Source: Streptomyces sp. SCSIO 30461 (GTDB lineage: Bacteria > Actinomycetota > Actinomycetes > Streptomycetales > Streptomycetaceae). From it: a DNA stretch of 64,000 nt. The position numbers and the translations under genes were made by a program. Below, piece after piece: positions 39,211 to 47,511 of the stretch (the stretch's first letter is position 1; the number at the start of each line of letters is the position of its first letter). The stretch lies in assembly GCF_037023745.1 (NCBI RefSeq), contig NZ_CP146101.1, forward strand, positions 124,001 to 188,000, given 5' to 3'. The notes below the pieces were generated by a model that was not told the origin of the DNA, made no database searches, and was given only the letters and a program-made list of their open reading frames with translations.

Positions 39211-39260
39211 ACCGTGAGGGCCGCCGCACCGGGACACCCGGCCGCGGCGGCCCTCACGGT
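39211..39260 (+). terminator. Terminator of the PBP gene
   Basis: A 16-bp perfect stem (ACCGTGAGGGCCGCCG 39211-39226 / CGGCGGCCCTCACGGT 39245-39260) with an 18-base GC-rich loop, 22 bases past the stop. Confidence 0.8.
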
Positions 39261-39268
39261 TATCCACA
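39260..39268 (+). promoter_or_regulatory. Isolated perfect DnaA box
   Basis: TTATCCACA directly abuts the PBP terminator and lies 42 bases upstream of the glycosyltransferase start. It is an exact E. coli-type consensus box; single copies could titrate DnaA or modulate transcription. Confidence 0.5.
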
Positions 39269-39309
39269 GGACGGCGGCACCGACAGGGTGGTACGGCAGG
39301 ATGTGACCC

Positions 39310-40812
39310 ATGCCGAGCCCACAGAAGACGATCGTGCACCAGGACCAAACCGTGGTGCCTCCCACGCGGCGGGACGAGGTCGCGTCCGCCGGCAGTGAGC
39401 TGATCGGTGGCCCGTTGGGTCGGTTCGCGTGGGTAGGCGGGAGCTGGTTCACACCCGTACGGGTCATCGCCCTGGTCACGATCGGGATGTTCGCGCTGGG
39501 CATGGTGCAGAAGCTGCCCTGCTACAACTGGGCGTGGTTCCGGGGCGCCAGCTCGCAGTACACCCACGCCTGCTACTCGGACATTCCCCATCTCTTCCTC
39601 GGGCGCGGCTTCGCGGACGGGCTCACCCCGTACCTGGACCGGCTGAGCGGCGACATGGAGTACCTCGAATACCCGGTCCTGACAGGCCTGTTCATGCAGG
39701 TCGCCGCCTGGCTGACGGCGCCGTTCGACGGGGACCTCCAGTACCGCGAGCAGATGTACTGGCTGGTCAACGCGGGCATGCTGCTGGTGTGCGCCGTGGT
39801 CATCGCGGTATGCGTCACCCGCACCCAGCGCAATCGTCCCTGGGACGGGCTGATGGTCGCGCTCGCGCCCGCGTTCGCCCTCACCGCCACCATCAACTGG
39901 GATCTGCTGGCCGTAGCGCTGACGGCCGCGGCGATGCTGATGTGGTCCCGCGGGCGTGCGCTCCTGTTCGGTGTGCTCATCGGGCTGGCCACCGCGGCCA
40001 AGCTCTATCCGTTGCTGCTGCTCGGACCGGTGCTGGTGCTGTGCTGGCGGGCCGGGAAGTGGCGGGCGTTCGGCGCGTCCCTGCTGGGCGCGGCCGCCGC
40101 CTGGCTGGTGACGAACGTACCGGTGATGCTGCTCGCCCCCGAAGGGTGGAAGAAGTTCTACACCTTCAGCGAGGAGCGGCAGGTCGACTTCGGGTCGTTC
40201 TGGCTGATCATCACCCAGCGCACCGGCCAGGAACTGGACGTGGACCTCGTCAACGACTTCGCCAAGGTGCTGATGGCCCTGGTGTGCGTGGGCATCGCGG
40301 CCCTCACCCTGACCGCACCGCGGAGACCGCGGTTCGGTCAGCTGGCCTTCCTCGTCGTGGCCGCGTTCATCCTGGTCAACAAGGTCTACTCACCGCAGTA
40401 CGTGCTGTGGCTGATCCCGCTCGCGGCACTCGCCAGACCCCGCTGGCGGGACTTCCTGATCTGGCAGGGCTGCGAGATCGGGTACTTCCTGGGTATCTGG
40501 ATGTATCTCGCGTACACGACCAGTGGTGACAAGCACCAGGGGTTGCCGACCGAGGGCTACCAGCTGGCGATCGCCGTGCATCTGCTGGGGACGCTCTATC
40601 TCTGCGCCGTGATCATCAGGGACATCCTCATGCCGGAGCGTGATGTCGTGCGTCAGGACGGGTCCGACGACCCCGCGGGTGGGGTGCTGGACCGGGCGCC
40701 GGACGTGTTCGTGCTCGGTCGCGAGGTTCGTCCGGGTAGCCGGAGCGGCACCGCCCCGGCGGTGGAGGGACCGCGGGTGGAATGGGGGACCGAGCCCATG
40801 TCGAGCTGCTGA
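39310..40812 (+). CDS. GT87-family membrane glycosyltransferase
   Basis: 500 residues with about 10 hydrophobic segments, of the DUF2029/GT87 (polyprenol-sugar dependent mannosyltransferase) type. The first periplasmic loop has YSDIPHLFLGRGF, then YLEYPVLTGLFMQ. The internal TINWDLLAVALTAAAMLMW and TAAKLYPLLLLGP are family-like. It probably transfers mannose or arabinose from a lipid carrier onto a cell-envelope glycan outside the membrane; the acceptor is unknown. Adjacent PBP, racemase-like and FemX genes support a wall role. Confidence 0.85.
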   Translation: MPSPQKTIVHQDQTVVPPTRRDEVASAGSELIGGPLGRFAWVGGSWFTPVRVIALVTIGMFALGMVQKLPCYNWAWFRGASSQYTHACYSDIPHLFLGRGFADGLTPYLDRLSGDMEYLEYPVLTGLFMQVAAWLTAPFDGDLQYREQMYWLVNAGMLLVCAVVIAVCVTRTQRNRPWDGLMVALAPAFALTATINWDLLAVALTAAAMLMWSRGRALLFGVLIGLATAAKLYPLLLLGPVLVLCWRAGKWRAFGASLLGAAAAWLVTNVPVMLLAPEGWKKFYTFSEERQVDFGSFWLIITQRTGQELDVDLVNDFAKVLMALVCVGIAALTLTAPRRPRFGQLAFLVVAAFILVNKVYSPQYVLWLIPLAALARPRWRDFLIWQGCEIGYFLGIWMYLAYTTSGDKHQGLPTEGYQLAIAVHLLGTLYLCAVIIRDILMPERDVVRQDGSDDPAGGVLDRAPDVFVLGREVRPGSRSGTAPAVEGPRVEWGTEPMSSC

Positions 40813-40879
40813 CCGGCTGCCGGGCCTGGGCCGCTGCTCGAACGCGGCCCGGCCGGGCCCGGCACGCCCGTCCCGTGGC

Positions 40880-41911
40880 TCAGCGGTCGACCAGCCGGTC
40901 GTACTGGGTGGTCGTGTGACGCAGGTGGGCGACCAACTCGTCACCGACCTGCGGCTCCTGTGCGTCCGCCGGGATGAACAGGATGGAGACCTGCATATGC
41001 GGGGGCTCCGCGAACCAGCGCTGCTTGCCCGCCCAGACGAACGGTGAGAGATTGCGGTTCACGGTCGCCAGACCCGCGCGGGCCACGCCCTTGGCACGCG
41101 GCATGACACCGTGCATGGCCTTCGGAGCCTCCAGGCCGACCCCGTGGGACGTACCACCGGCCACCACGACCAGCCAGCCGTCCGACGCTGCCTTCTGCTG
41201 GCGGTAGCCGAATCGGTCGCCCTTGACCACCGGCGTCACATCGAGGACGGAGCCCCGGTACTCGGTGGCCTCGTGGTCGCCCAGCCACAGCCGGGTTCCT
41301 ATCCGCGCACGGAACCGGGTCTGCGGGAACTGCTGCTGCAACCGGGCCAGTTCGTCGGCACGCAGATGGCTCACAAACATGGAGTGCAGCGGAAGCCGGG
41401 CATTGCGCAGCCGGTCCATCCAGCCGATGACCTCTTCGACCGCATCCGAACCGTCCGTGCGGTCGAGCGGCAGATGCAGGGCGAAGCCCTCCAGCCGCAC
41501 GTCCTCGATGGCCGCGTGCAGCAGGCCCAGATCCTGCTCGGACACACCGTGGCGCTTCATGGAGCTCATGCACTCGATGACCACCCGCGCGCCCACCAGC
41601 GCGTGCACGCCGTCCACCGACGACACCGAGCGGATGACCCGGTCGGGCAGCGGCACGGGCTCCTCGCCCCGTCTGAAGGGGGTGAGGACGAGCAGGTCAC
41701 CGCTGAACCAGTCCTTGATCCGCGCCGCCTCGTACGTCGTACCCACGGCCAGCATGTCCGCGCCGAAGCGGGTCGTCTCCTCGGCGAGCCGTTCATGACC
41801 GAAGCCGTAGCCGTTGCCCTTGCAGACCGGGACGATGCCGGGGAACTGGCCGATCACCGACTTCTGGTGCGCCCGCCAGCGCGCGGTGTCGACATAAAGG
41901 GAGAGCGCCAT
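40880..41911 (-). CDS. Alanine-racemase-like PLP protein
   Basis: 343 residues with the alanine racemase N-terminal barrel. The PLP lysine is K31 in VPVCKGNGYGFGHE, with barrel strands such as ECMSSMKRHGV and ARIGTRLWLGDHE. It is shorter than canonical Alr (about 370-390 residues) and lacks the usual KANAYGHG spelling, so racemase activity is likely but the substrate may differ. It lies head to tail with femX on the same strand, suggesting both supply peptidoglycan side-chain chemistry. Confidence 0.82.
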   Translation of the reverse strand: MALSLYVDTARWRAHQKSVIGQFPGIVPVCKGNGYGFGHERLAEETTRFGADMLAVGTTYEAARIKDWFSGDLLVLTPFRRGEEPVPLPDRVIRSVSSVDGVHALVGARVVIECMSSMKRHGVSEQDLGLLHAAIEDVRLEGFALHLPLDRTDGSDAVEEVIGWMDRLRNARLPLHSMFVSHLRADELARLQQQFPQTRFRARIGTRLWLGDHEATEYRGSVLDVTPVVKGDRFGYRQQKAASDGWLVVVAGGTSHGVGLEAPKAMHGVMPRAKGVARAGLATVNRNLSPFVWAGKQRWFAEPPHMQVSILFIPADAQEPQVGDELVAHLRHTTTQYDRLVDR

Positions 41912-42035
41912 GGCCGGGACCGGGACCTTTCTGGGGGGTCAAAGGGTGCAGGGGGTGGATCGGTTGCGGGTGGATGCAGATCGAGTCACAGGTACGGCCG
42001 GAGGCTCGGACATGCTGTGGGGGACCGCGGGAGGA

Positions 42036-43154
42036 TCAGCGGCGCGACATGTAGATGTCGAGAGCCTTGTGCAGCAGCTTGTTGAGCGGGAAGTCCCACT
42101 CGCCGACGTACTCGACCGCCTCGCCGCCGGTGCCCACCTTGAACTGGATCAGACCGAAGAGGTGGTCGGTCTCGTCCAGCGAGTCGCTGATGCCCCTCAG
42201 GTCGTAGACCGTGGCTCCCATGGCATACGCGTCGCGCAGCATCCGCCACTGCATCGCGTTCGAGGGACGGACCTCGCGGCCGATGTTGTCGGAGGCGCCG
42301 TAGGAGTACCAGACGTGTCCCCCGACGACGAGCATGGTCGCGGCGGAGAGGTTCACTCCGTTGTGCCGCGCGAAGTACAGGCGCATGCGGTTGGGGTCCT
42401 CGTTGTTGAGGACGGTCCACATGCGCTGGAAATACGAGAGCGGGCGGGGCCGGAAGCGGTCGCGCACAGCGGTGATCTCGTACAGCCGCTGCCATTCCGC
42501 GAGGTCGTCGTATCCGCCCTGGACGACCTCGACCCCGGCCTTCTCGGCCTTCTTGATGTTGCGCCGCCACAGCTGGTTGAAGCCCTTGAGGACGTCGTCG
42601 AGCGAGCGGTTGGCGAGTGGTACCTGGTAGACGTACCGAGGCTGCACGTCACCGAAGCCGGCCCCGCCGTCCTCGCCCTGCTGCCAGCCCATCCTGCGAA
42701 GCCGGTCGGCCACCTCGAACGCGCGGGGCTCGACATGGGTGGCCTGCACATCGCGCAGCCGCTTCACATCCGGGTCCTGGATACCCGTCTTGATGGCGGG
42801 AGCGTCCCAGCGGCGGATGACCACCGGCGGGCCCATCTTCACGGAGAACGCGCCCTGGTTCTTGAGGTGCGCCAGCATCGGCGTCAGCCACTCGTCCAGG
42901 TTCGGCGCGTACCAGTCGATCACCGGGCCCTCGGGCAGATAGGCGAGATACCGCTTGATCTTGGGAAGCTGGCGGTAGAGCACGAGGCCGGCGCCGACGA
43001 GCTCGCCGCTCCTGTCGAACCAGCCGAGGCTCTCCGAGCGCCACTCCGTCTTGACGTCCGCCCATGCGGGAACCTGGCAGTGGCTCGCCGACGGCAGGCT
43101 CTGGACGTACGCCAGATGCTGCTCTCGGCTGATGGTCCTCAGGGTCAGGCTCAT
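42036..43154 (-). CDS. femX: FemX-type peptidoglycan cross-bridge ligase
   Basis: Adds the first glycine (from aminoacyl-tRNA) to lipid II in the Streptomyces interpeptide bridge. 372 residues from ATG at 43154 (GAGGAGCG upstream). It has the Fem/GNAT double fold: WADVKTEWRSESLGWF, LAYLPEGPVIDW, the LWRRNIKKAEKAGVEV motif, and YSYGASDNIGREVRPSNAMQWRMLRDA, then YDLRGI and FKVGTGGE. The frame upstream of 43154 has no homology. Confidence 0.92.
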   Translation of the reverse strand: MSLTLRTISREQHLAYVQSLPSASHCQVPAWADVKTEWRSESLGWFDRSGELVGAGLVLYRQLPKIKRYLAYLPEGPVIDWYAPNLDEWLTPMLAHLKNQGAFSVKMGPPVVIRRWDAPAIKTGIQDPDVKRLRDVQATHVEPRAFEVADRLRRMGWQQGEDGGAGFGDVQPRYVYQVPLANRSLDDVLKGFNQLWRRNIKKAEKAGVEVVQGGYDDLAEWQRLYEITAVRDRFRPRPLSYFQRMWTVLNNEDPNRMRLYFARHNGVNLSAATMLVVGGHVWYSYGASDNIGREVRPSNAMQWRMLRDAYAMGATVYDLRGISDSLDETDHLFGLIQFKVGTGGEAVEYVGEWDFPLNKLLHKALDIYMSRR

Positions 43155-43309
43155 GCGGGGCGCTCCTCGGCAGGTGTGTCCCCATGGGTACAGGGGTTCC
43201 AGCTCTCGCCGGAAGCCTACTTGTCCAGTGCAGCGCCCCGCGTGGCCGCGGGGTGGGGGAATCCGCGGTGGCGGACGGGCCGGGTGGGGCGGCGGCAGGC
43301 CGCGGAAAG

Positions 43310-43627
43310 TCAGTATCCGATCAGACCGCCGAAGAGCCCGCCGCGGGCCATACCGAGGAAGAAGCCGATGCCGGAGGCGCCGAGCCCGACGACCGTGAGG
43401 AAGCGCTCGCGGGTCGTGACGGAGATGAACTGGCCGTAACCACCGGCCAGGATGCCGATCAGCCCGGTCCACGAGGCGAGTAGATGCAGAAAGTCGAACT
43501 GCGCCGTCACGAGCGACACCAAACCCAGCACCAGGGTGGCCACCATCAGGGTGTCCTGGAGCCGATGGGGCTTGCCGTCCGTGGCGAGAAGGGAGCCTGT
43601 GGGGTTCGAGCGCATTGTCTGTGCCAT
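43310..43627 (-). CDS. Small membrane protein, function unknown
   Basis: 105 residues from ATG at 43627, with an excellent AGGAGG ribosome binding site. A polar N-terminus (about 1-25) is followed by three hydrophobic segments (LMVATLVLGLVSLVTAQF, LLASWTGLIGILAGGYG, FLTVVGLGASGIGFFLGMA). It ends GLFGGLIGY. Its place between femX and rpsF is conserved in Streptomyces as far as I recall. Confidence 0.8.
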   Translation of the reverse strand: MAQTMRSNPTGSLLATDGKPHRLQDTLMVATLVLGLVSLVTAQFDFLHLLASWTGLIGILAGGYGQFISVTTRERFLTVVGLGASGIGFFLGMARGGLFGGLIGY

Positions 43628-43926
43628 GAAGCACCTCCTGGCGGTCCTGCGGGCCCGCATTCCCGGAGGGCGGCGCACTGTGACGCCGCCCACACCCGAT
43701 GTGTACAGGGTGCGGCCAGGGGCCGCCGGATTTCAACCGGAAGCAGGGGTGAGGGTAGTGTGTACCGTCTGCATCGGTGTCTGCCCAGGCCTGCATTCGG
43801 ATTCTCGGTTCTCGAGCCCGATTGTCAGTGGGCCCTGATTTACTCGTAGACATCGATGCTCACGCATCACGACCCTCCTGCCACGGAACGACCGTGGCCG
43901 CTGAGTCCAAAGGAGGTGGGTTCCAC
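43628..43926. promoter_or_regulatory. rpsF leader / divergent promoter region
   Basis: A 299-base gap between the divergent membrane-protein and rpsF genes. It must hold the promoter of the rpsF-ssb-rpsR-rplI operon. GTAGTGTGTACCGTC (about 43755) is a possible -10 area. No coding region and no clear protein-binding leader structure could be assigned. Confidence 0.35.
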
Positions 43927-44217
43927 ATGCGTCACTACGAGGTGATGGTCATCCTCGACCCCGATCTCGAGGAGCGCGCTGTCTCCCCGCTGATCGAGAA
44001 CTTCCTCTCCGTCGTCCGTGAGGGCAACGGAAAGGTGGAGAAGGTCGACACCTGGGGCCGTCGTCGTCTCGCTTACGAGATCAAGAAGAAGCCCGAGGGC
44101 ATCTACTCGGTCATCGACCTGCAGGCGGAGCCTGCGGTCGTCAAGGAGCTCGACCGCCAGATGAACCTGAACGAGTCGGTCCTCCGGACCAAGGTCCTCC
44201 GCCCCGAGACCCACTGA
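43927..44217 (+). CDS. rpsF: 30S ribosomal protein S6
   Basis: 96 residues, complete. [16 protein letters not shown] and [23 protein letters not shown] are diagnostic. The ribosome binding site AAAGGAGGTGG is nearly a full anti-16S match, fitting high expression. It is first in the rpsF-ssb-rpsR-rplI operon. Confidence 0.97.
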   Translation: MRHYEVMVILDPDLEERAVSPLIENFLSVVREGNGKVEKVDTWGRRRLAYEIKKKPEGIYSVIDLQAEPAVVKELDRQMNLNESVLRTKVLRPETH

Positions 44218-44290
44218 GCGCCTAGCTCAGAGGTCATCGGGTTCGAGTAGCAGCAAGCAGCCAGAAGCAATCCCGCCGAGAGGTTCACCC

Positions 44291-44884
44291 ATGGCAGGCG
44301 AGACCGTCATCACGGTCGTCGGCAATCTTGTCGACGACCCCGAGCTGCGCTTCACCCCGTCCGGTGCGGCCGTCGCGAAGTTCCGTGTCGCGTCGACTCC
44401 CCGCACCTTCGACCGTCAGACCAACGAGTGGAAGGACGGCGAGAGCCTCTTCCTGACCTGCTCGGTCTGGCGTCAGGCGGCGGAGAACGTCGCCGAATCG
44501 CTCCAGCGAGGCATGCGCGTCGTCGTGCAGGGCCGGCTGAAGCAGCGGTCGTACGAGGACCGCGAGGGTGTGAAGCGCACGGTCTTCGAGCTGGACGTCG
44601 AGGAAGTCGGCCCCAGCCTCAAGAACGCCACGGCCAAGGTCACCAAGACCACCGGTCGGGGCGGCCAGGGCGGCTACGGCGGCGGCCAGCAGCAGGGCGG
44701 CGGCAACTGGGGCGGCGGCCCCGGCGGTGGCCAGCAGGGTGGCGGCGGTGCTCCCGCCGACGACCCCTGGGCGACCAGCGCGCCGGCCGGCGGCGGCCAG
44801 CAGCAGGGCGGCGGCGGTGGCGGCTGGGGCGGAAGCTCCGGCGGAAGCTCCGGCGGCGGCTACTCGGACGAGCCCCCTTTCTAG
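44291..44884 (+). CDS. ssb: Single-stranded DNA-binding protein
   Basis: Coats ssDNA at forks and recruits repair proteins. 197 residues: the OB fold (about 1-115, [23 protein letters not shown] to [12 protein letters not shown]), a long Gly/Gln-rich linker (GGGQQQGGG repeats) and the acidic protein-binding tip DEPPF. This is the essential ssbA-type by its ribosomal operon context and intact tip. Confidence 0.97.
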   Translation: MAGETVITVVGNLVDDPELRFTPSGAAVAKFRVASTPRTFDRQTNEWKDGESLFLTCSVWRQAAENVAESLQRGMRVVVQGRLKQRSYEDREGVKRTVFELDVEEVGPSLKNATAKVTKTTGRGGQGGYGGGQQQGGGNWGGGPGGGQQGGGGAPADDPWATSAPAGGGQQQGGGGGGWGGSSGGSSGGGYSDEPPF

Positions 44885-44956
44885 GACCTGGTCCCTCAGG
44901 GACAGGACCAAGAGGCAGCTCGTACCCCTACTTCTTGATCACACAGGAGAAACACC

Positions 44957-45193
44957 ATGGCGAAGCCGCCTGTGCGCAAGCCTAAGAAGAAGGTCTGCGC
45001 ATTCTGCAAGGACAAGACCGCGTACGTGGACTACAAGGACACGAACATGCTGCGGAAGTTCATTTCCGACCGCGGCAAGATCCGTGCCCGCCGCGTTACC
45101 GGCAACTGCACGCAGCACCAGCGTGACGTCGCCACGGCCGTGAAGAACAGCCGTGAGATGGCGCTGCTGCCCTACACGTCCACCGCGCGCTAA
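44957..45193 (+). CDS. rpsR: 30S ribosomal protein S18, zinc-type
   Basis: 78 residues, complete. C14-A-F-C17 and C51 with nearby H54 show the zinc-binding (C+) version. Streptomyces usually carry a cysteine-free paralogue elsewhere under Zur control for zinc starvation. GGAG ribosome binding site. Third in the rpsF operon. Confidence 0.97.
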   Translation: MAKPPVRKPKKKVCAFCKDKTAYVDYKDTNMLRKFISDRGKIRARRVTGNCTQHQRDVATAVKNSREMALLPYTSTAR

Positions 45194-45211
45194 GGGAAGG
45201 GTGACCACGAT

Positions 45212-45658
45212 ATGAAGATCATCCTCACCCACGAGGTCTCCGGCCTCGGCGCTGCCGGCGACGTCGTTGACGTCAAGGACGGTTACGCTCGCAACTACCT
45301 GGTCCCGCGTGGTTTCGCGATCCGCTGGACCAAGGGTGGCGAGAAGGACGTAGAGCAGATCCGTCGCGCCCGTAAGATCCACGAGATCGCCACCATCGAG
45401 CAGGCCAACGAGATCAAGGCCAAGCTCGAGGGCGTCAAGGTGCGTCTGGCCGTTCGCTCCGGCGACGCCGGCCGCCTGTTCGGCTCGGTCACCCCGGCTG
45501 ACATCGCTTCGGCGATCAAGACCGCGGGCGGCCCGGACGTCGACAAGCGTCGCGTTGAGCTCGGTTCGCCGATCAAGACCCTGGGCTCGCACCAGGTGTC
45601 CGTGCGTCTGCACCCCGAGGTTGCCGCGAAGCTCGGCATCGAGGTCGTCGCCGCCTGA
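45212..45658 (+). CDS. rplI: 50S ribosomal protein L9
   Basis: 148 residues, complete. The N-terminal domain [34 protein letters not shown] is diagnostic; a central helix and a C-terminal domain follow. Last gene of the operon, before the strong hairpin at 45680-45710. Confidence 0.97.
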   Translation: MKIILTHEVSGLGAAGDVVDVKDGYARNYLVPRGFAIRWTKGGEKDVEQIRRARKIHEIATIEQANEIKAKLEGVKVRLAVRSGDAGRLFGSVTPADIASAIKTAGGPDVDKRRVELGSPIKTLGSHQVSVRLHPEVAAKLGIEVVAA

Positions 45659-45679
45659 GGCGACTGCTCATAGAGCCTG

Positions 45680-45710
45680 AGAGGGCCGCACCCGTCGGGT
45701 GCGGCCCTCT
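45680..45710. terminator. Bidirectional terminator between rplI and the MATE gene
   Basis: AGAGGGCCGCACCC (45680-45693) pairs perfectly with GGGTGCGGCCCTCT (45697-45710) around a 3-base loop. It lies in a convergent gap and serves both strands. Confidence 0.85.
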
Positions 45711-45715
45711 GTGCT

Positions 45716-45729
45716 GTTTCACGTGAAAC
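45716..45729. promoter_or_regulatory. parS: parS site 7
   Basis: An exact GTTTCACGTGAAAC immediately after the rplI/MATE terminator hairpin, in a convergent intergenic region. Confidence 0.93.
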
Positions 45730-45748
45730 GGCGCGGGTGCGTGCCCGA

Positions 45749-47086
45749 TCAGCGGGTCGCACCCGTGACGATCCAGCGGCCGGAGCGAGTGCGCAGCCAC
45801 AGAGTCAGCATGCGCACGGTCATCATCAGTGTCATGGCTCCCCAGAGTGCGGTGAGGCCACCGCCGAGGGCCGGTACGAGCAGGGCGACGGGAGCGAAGG
45901 CGGCCAGCGTCAGAAGCATGGCCAACGCCAGATAGCGGCCGTCGCCCGCGCCCATCAACACCCCGTCCAGCACGAAAACCACTCCGGCCACCGGCTGGGA
46001 GAGAGCCACCACCAGCAGTGCCGGAAGCAGTGCACTGCGCACCGCCTGGTCTCCGGTGAACAGGGGGATGATGAGCGGCCTGGCCAGTACGAGCAGCACA
46101 CCCAGCACGACGCCCGAGACGATGCCCCAGAGCACCATGCGACGGCAGACCTGCCGGGCGCCTTCGGGGTCGTCGGCGCCGAGATGGCGGCCGATGATCG
46201 CTTGGCCCGCTATGGCGATCGCGTCAAGCGCGAAGGCCATCAGGGACCAGAGGGAAATGATGATCTGGTGCCCGGCGATCTCGGTGTCGCCGAGGCGGGC
46301 TGCCACGGCCGTGGCGATCAGCAGTACGGCACGCAGCGAGAGCGTACGCACCAGCAAGGGTGCTCCCGCTTGGGCGCTGGCGCGTATACCCGCGGCGTCG
46401 GGCCGCAGGGAAGCGCCGTGCCGACGGGCCCCCCGGACGACGACCACGAGATAGGCGGCGGCCATCCCACACTGGGCGAGCACCGTTCCCCAGGCGGACC
46501 CGGCGATACCGAGTCCGGCACCGTAGACGAGCCCGGCGTTGAGTGCCGCGTTGGCCGCGAAGCCCGCGATGGCCACATACAGAGGGGTGCGGGTGTCCTG
46601 AAGGCCGCGCAACACCCCGGTGGCGGCCAGGACGACGAGCATCGCCGGGATACCCAGGCTGGAGATGCGCAGATATGTGACGGCGAAGGGCGCGGCGGTA
46701 TTCGATGCTCCGAACAACTCGACCAGCCAGGGGGCGCCGGGCAGCATCACGGCGATCACGCCGGCGCCCAGCACCAGGGCGAGCCAGATCCCATCGATCC
46801 CCTGACGGATGGCGGCGCCCAGCTCACCGGCCCCGACGCGTCGGGCGACCGCTGCGGTGGTCGCGTAGGCGAGGAAGACGAACACGCTCACCGCGGTCAT
46901 CAGCAGCGCGGCAGCGACCCCGAGACCGGCGAGTTGGGGCGTGCCCAGATGGCCGACAATGGCGCTGTCGACGAGTACGAAGAGCGGCTCTGCGACCAGT
47001 GCGCCGAAGGCGGGGATCGCGAGCGCGACGATCTCGCGGTCATGCTTTCGCCGGCTGTTGTGCGGCGCCACGGTGGCCTGGGTCAT
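45749..47086 (-). CDS. MATE-family efflux transporter
   Basis: 445 residues with about 12 membrane segments in two homologous halves. The first half begins REIVALAIPAFGALVAEPLFVLVDSAIVGHLG, the DinF/NorM signature of cation-coupled drug efflux. The start at 47086 (MTQATVAPHNSRRK) has no strong Shine-Dalgarno. Substrate unknown. Convergent with rplI, divergent from dnaB. Confidence 0.88.
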   Translation of the reverse strand: MTQATVAPHNSRRKHDREIVALAIPAFGALVAEPLFVLVDSAIVGHLGTPQLAGLGVAAALLMTAVSVFVFLAYATTAAVARRVGAGELGAAIRQGIDGIWLALVLGAGVIAVMLPGAPWLVELFGASNTAAPFAVTYLRISSLGIPAMLVVLAATGVLRGLQDTRTPLYVAIAGFAANAALNAGLVYGAGLGIAGSAWGTVLAQCGMAAAYLVVVVRGARRHGASLRPDAAGIRASAQAGAPLLVRTLSLRAVLLIATAVAARLGDTEIAGHQIIISLWSLMAFALDAIAIAGQAIIGRHLGADDPEGARQVCRRMVLWGIVSGVVLGVLLVLARPLIIPLFTGDQAVRSALLPALLVVALSQPVAGVVFVLDGVLMGAGDGRYLALAMLLTLAAFAPVALLVPALGGGLTALWGAMTLMMTVRMLTLWLRTRSGRWIVTGATR

Positions 47087-47273
47087 GCGGGCAATCTAAT
47101 CTTCCACAGGTAAGGAATACAAGGCATATGTGATCCTTACCAATCTCTGAGATGGGGCTTCGGCTGTGCGCCGTTTGTTCTGATCTTGGCCCGCCTGGGA
47201 AAGTTTTTCTCCCCCACAGCCCGTGGATGGAAAACATGCAGGTCAAATGGTGTGTCATGAGGAGGGCCCCGAC

Positions 47274-47362
47274 TTGTCCACAGCTGTGTCCCCCGATCCG
47301 TGCACAGGTTCCGGGGGGTTCTCCACAGCATCTCGTCGCTCGTCCACATGGCCTGTGGATAA
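47274..47362. promoter_or_regulatory. DnaA-box cluster upstream of dnaB
   Basis: Within the 425-base MATE-dnaB gap there are a perfect TTGTCCACA (+, 47274-47282), a perfect TTATCCACA (-, 47354-47362), and one-mismatch boxes TTCTCCACA (47319-47327) and TCGTCCACA (47340-47348). The density rivals oriC. It places DnaA binding 150-240 bases upstream of the dnaB start. The rest of 47087-47511 shows no gene. Confidence 0.7.
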
Positions 47363-47511
47363 CCAGATTGGCTGACGGTGCCGGGAGCCCTAACGTAGAC
47401 CGGCGCTCGACGCGCCACAGGTGGAGTCGGGCCGCACGTTTTCTGTCAGTGCCGTGCCGTAGAAAGAGGGCACGGAGAGGTCCGTGGAGCGGACGGGAGG
47501 GGAGGCGGCCG

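Noticed and set aside
43155..43853. Upstream extension of the FemX frame to a 605-residue protein
   Set aside because: It runs antisense through non-coding DNA and the small membrane protein gene; the start at 43154 has a strong GAGGAG site and matches family length.
44641..44870. GGCGGC-type tandem repeat in ssb
   Set aside because: It encodes the normal Gly/Gln-rich flexible linker of SSB, not a mobile or CRISPR repeat.
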